From assembly GCF_040939455.1 (NCBI RefSeq), contig NC_134106.1:44290001-44354000 (forward strand): DNA of 64,000 bases, written 5' to 3'. Positions 62,965 through 64,000 of this stretch are shown here, piece after piece (the first letter of the stretch is position 1; every line of letters begins with the position of its first letter). This stretch comes from Microcebus murinus. Taxonomy: Eukaryota; Chordata; Mammalia; Primates; Cheirogaleidae. The notes below the pieces were generated by a model that saw nothing but the letters and a program-made list of their open reading frames with translations, was not told the origin of the DNA and ran no database searches. Made by a program: the position numbers and the translations under genes.

Positions 62965-63400
62965 ATGGAACAGCTGGAGCAGAAGAAATTGACAGTGACC
63001 AACAAGGACGGGCCCCTGGAGCCGGCTGTGGTGGGTGCCTTTGAGCTCGGGGCCTTAAGAGCAAAACTCTGCAGTTGGTTTGTGAAAATCTTGGCACTTG
63101 GTTGCCCAGGAGTGTTCCAGCATCCCAGCTACTTGTCATGGCTCAAGCTGCCATAGGCTTTTCTGTCACCTCTTTCATCTCTCACCTTGGCCCAGTCGTT
63201 GCTTTAAGCTGACTTAACAGGGTCTTTCCTGATTGGATCCATGCATTGTTTTTCTAGATGCCTGCCTTGCTCCCTGGTGCCTTCCACACCATGCAAAGGC
63301 TGGGGCTGAGTCCTGCTCAGGCCCTTACTGTCTGAATAAAGCATGCACTTGACATGGCTGTAGCCCAGGCCTGCAGTGAACTCCCGCTACTCCAAAAAAG
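62965..63400 (+). pseudogene. Retrocopy-like segment of unidentified origin
   Basis: A GC-rich block in AT-rich surroundings. It starts at an ATG (MEQLEQKKLTVTNKDGPLEP…, open to 63156), contains AATAAA at 63335, and ends in AAAAAAGAAAATATAG. GAAAACAGTAG before and GAAAATATAGTAG after could be an aged target duplication. The A tail starts about 54 nt after AATAAA, rather far. I do not recognise the source gene. The frame is short and a function is not suggested. Confidence 0.4.
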
Positions 63401-63487
63401 AAAATATAGTAGAAAAAAACATATGGTACATCTTCTCAGCATATTTTTAAGCTGAAAAACAACAATACCCTAAGAAAAATCTTTCAA

Positions 63488-63543
63488 ATAAGGCAACTGT
63501 ATATAAACAGTTGCCTTATAATATCATATAAACTATGATATTA
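63488..63543. repeat. Two adjacent perfect hairpins
   Basis: First: arms ATAAGGCAACTGT and ACAGTTGCCTTAT, 6-nt loop. Second, sharing one base with it: arms TAATATCATA and TATGATATTA, 5-nt loop. Confidence 0.85.
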
Positions 63544-63600
63544 CTTTATAATGGGTGACTTTAAAAATTCTAAACTTATGAATGAAATCTGAAAAATGTG

Positions 63601-63867
63601 CTCATGCCTGTAATCCCAGCATTTCAGGAGGCTGAGGCAAGAGGATAGCTTGAGGCCAGGAGTTCAAAACTAGCCTGGGCAACATAGTGCAATCCCATCT
63701 CTACAAAAAATTAGAAAAACTTATCCAGGCATGTGGTGTGTACCTGTAGTCCCAGCTACTTGCCCATGAGTTCAAGGCTACAGTGAGCTATGATCATGCC
63801 ACTGTACTGCAGCCTGGGCAACAGAGATTCTGTCTCTAAAAAAATTAAAATTGGAAAAAAAAAAAAA
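63601..63867 (+). mobile_element. Old Alu (J-like), left end truncated
   Basis: GCTCATGCCTGTAATCCCAG through GGGCAACAGAGATTCTG and an A tail; a deletion in the right arm. Confidence 0.88.
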
Positions 63868-64000
63868 GATATCTGAAGAATTCAATTCAAGTGTGCTCAG
63901 TGACTAACACCACAACATCAGAAAGTATTTATACCTTTAATTTCCTCTTCAAATCATACTAAAGATGGGGGAAAGCCCACAGAAACAAAAAAAAAAGCTT

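Overview
This is vertebrate nuclear DNA. It is almost certainly from a strepsirrhine primate, most likely a Malagasy lemur. The window is intron-rich and AT-rich. It carries about two dozen Alu elements, many with the 'ttaattggccaact' linker that I associate with lemur Alus, plus a lineage-type L1 and several old primate DNA transposons. I see no prokaryotic features, no CRISPR array and no viral genome.

The backbone is one gene on the minus strand, PSME4, which encodes proteasome activator PA200 (the Blm10 family). I placed 37 consecutive coding exons between 60343 (5' side) and 9763 (3' side), base by base from splice sites and protein similarity. They join into 4,270 coding bases with no frameshift or stop: 1,423 full codons, corresponding to about residues 183-1605 of the 1,843-residue human protein as I remember it. 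The N-terminal ~182 residues with the promoter lie beyond the right edge. The C-terminal ~238 residues, with the bromodomain-like region, lie beyond the left edge. Thirty-five of the 36 internal introns are GT-AG; the one at 43187-43693 uses a GC donor.

Layout by region. 1-3610: an L1 with an internal deletion that fuses ORF1 to the reverse-transcriptase part of ORF2. 3620-4580: a decayed hAT transposase gene. 4600-9762: the rest of the 3'-most intron. 9763-20419: C-terminal-side exons, with an older L1 broken by a MER1-type element and an Alu, and two MER2 elements. 20420-34219: mid-protein exons, with inverted Alu pairs and old L1/L2 debris. 34220-41588: the largest internal intron, holding a Tigger-type MITE and a candidate frame-shifting cassette exon. 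41589-50039: exons for roughly residues 502-839, with a decayed mariner and a TIR element. 50040-60343: N-terminal-side exons. 60344-64000: upstream intron with Alus, a piggyBac-like element, a retrocopy-like segment and two adjacent perfect hairpins.

Nothing here looks like a previously undescribed system. The points most worth a second look are the GC-AG intron, the candidate poison exon, three near-identical young lemur Alus, the chimeric L1 ORF, the piggyBac-like family and the 53-bp segment it shares with the retrocopy. Human comparisons are from memory; no alignment was run.
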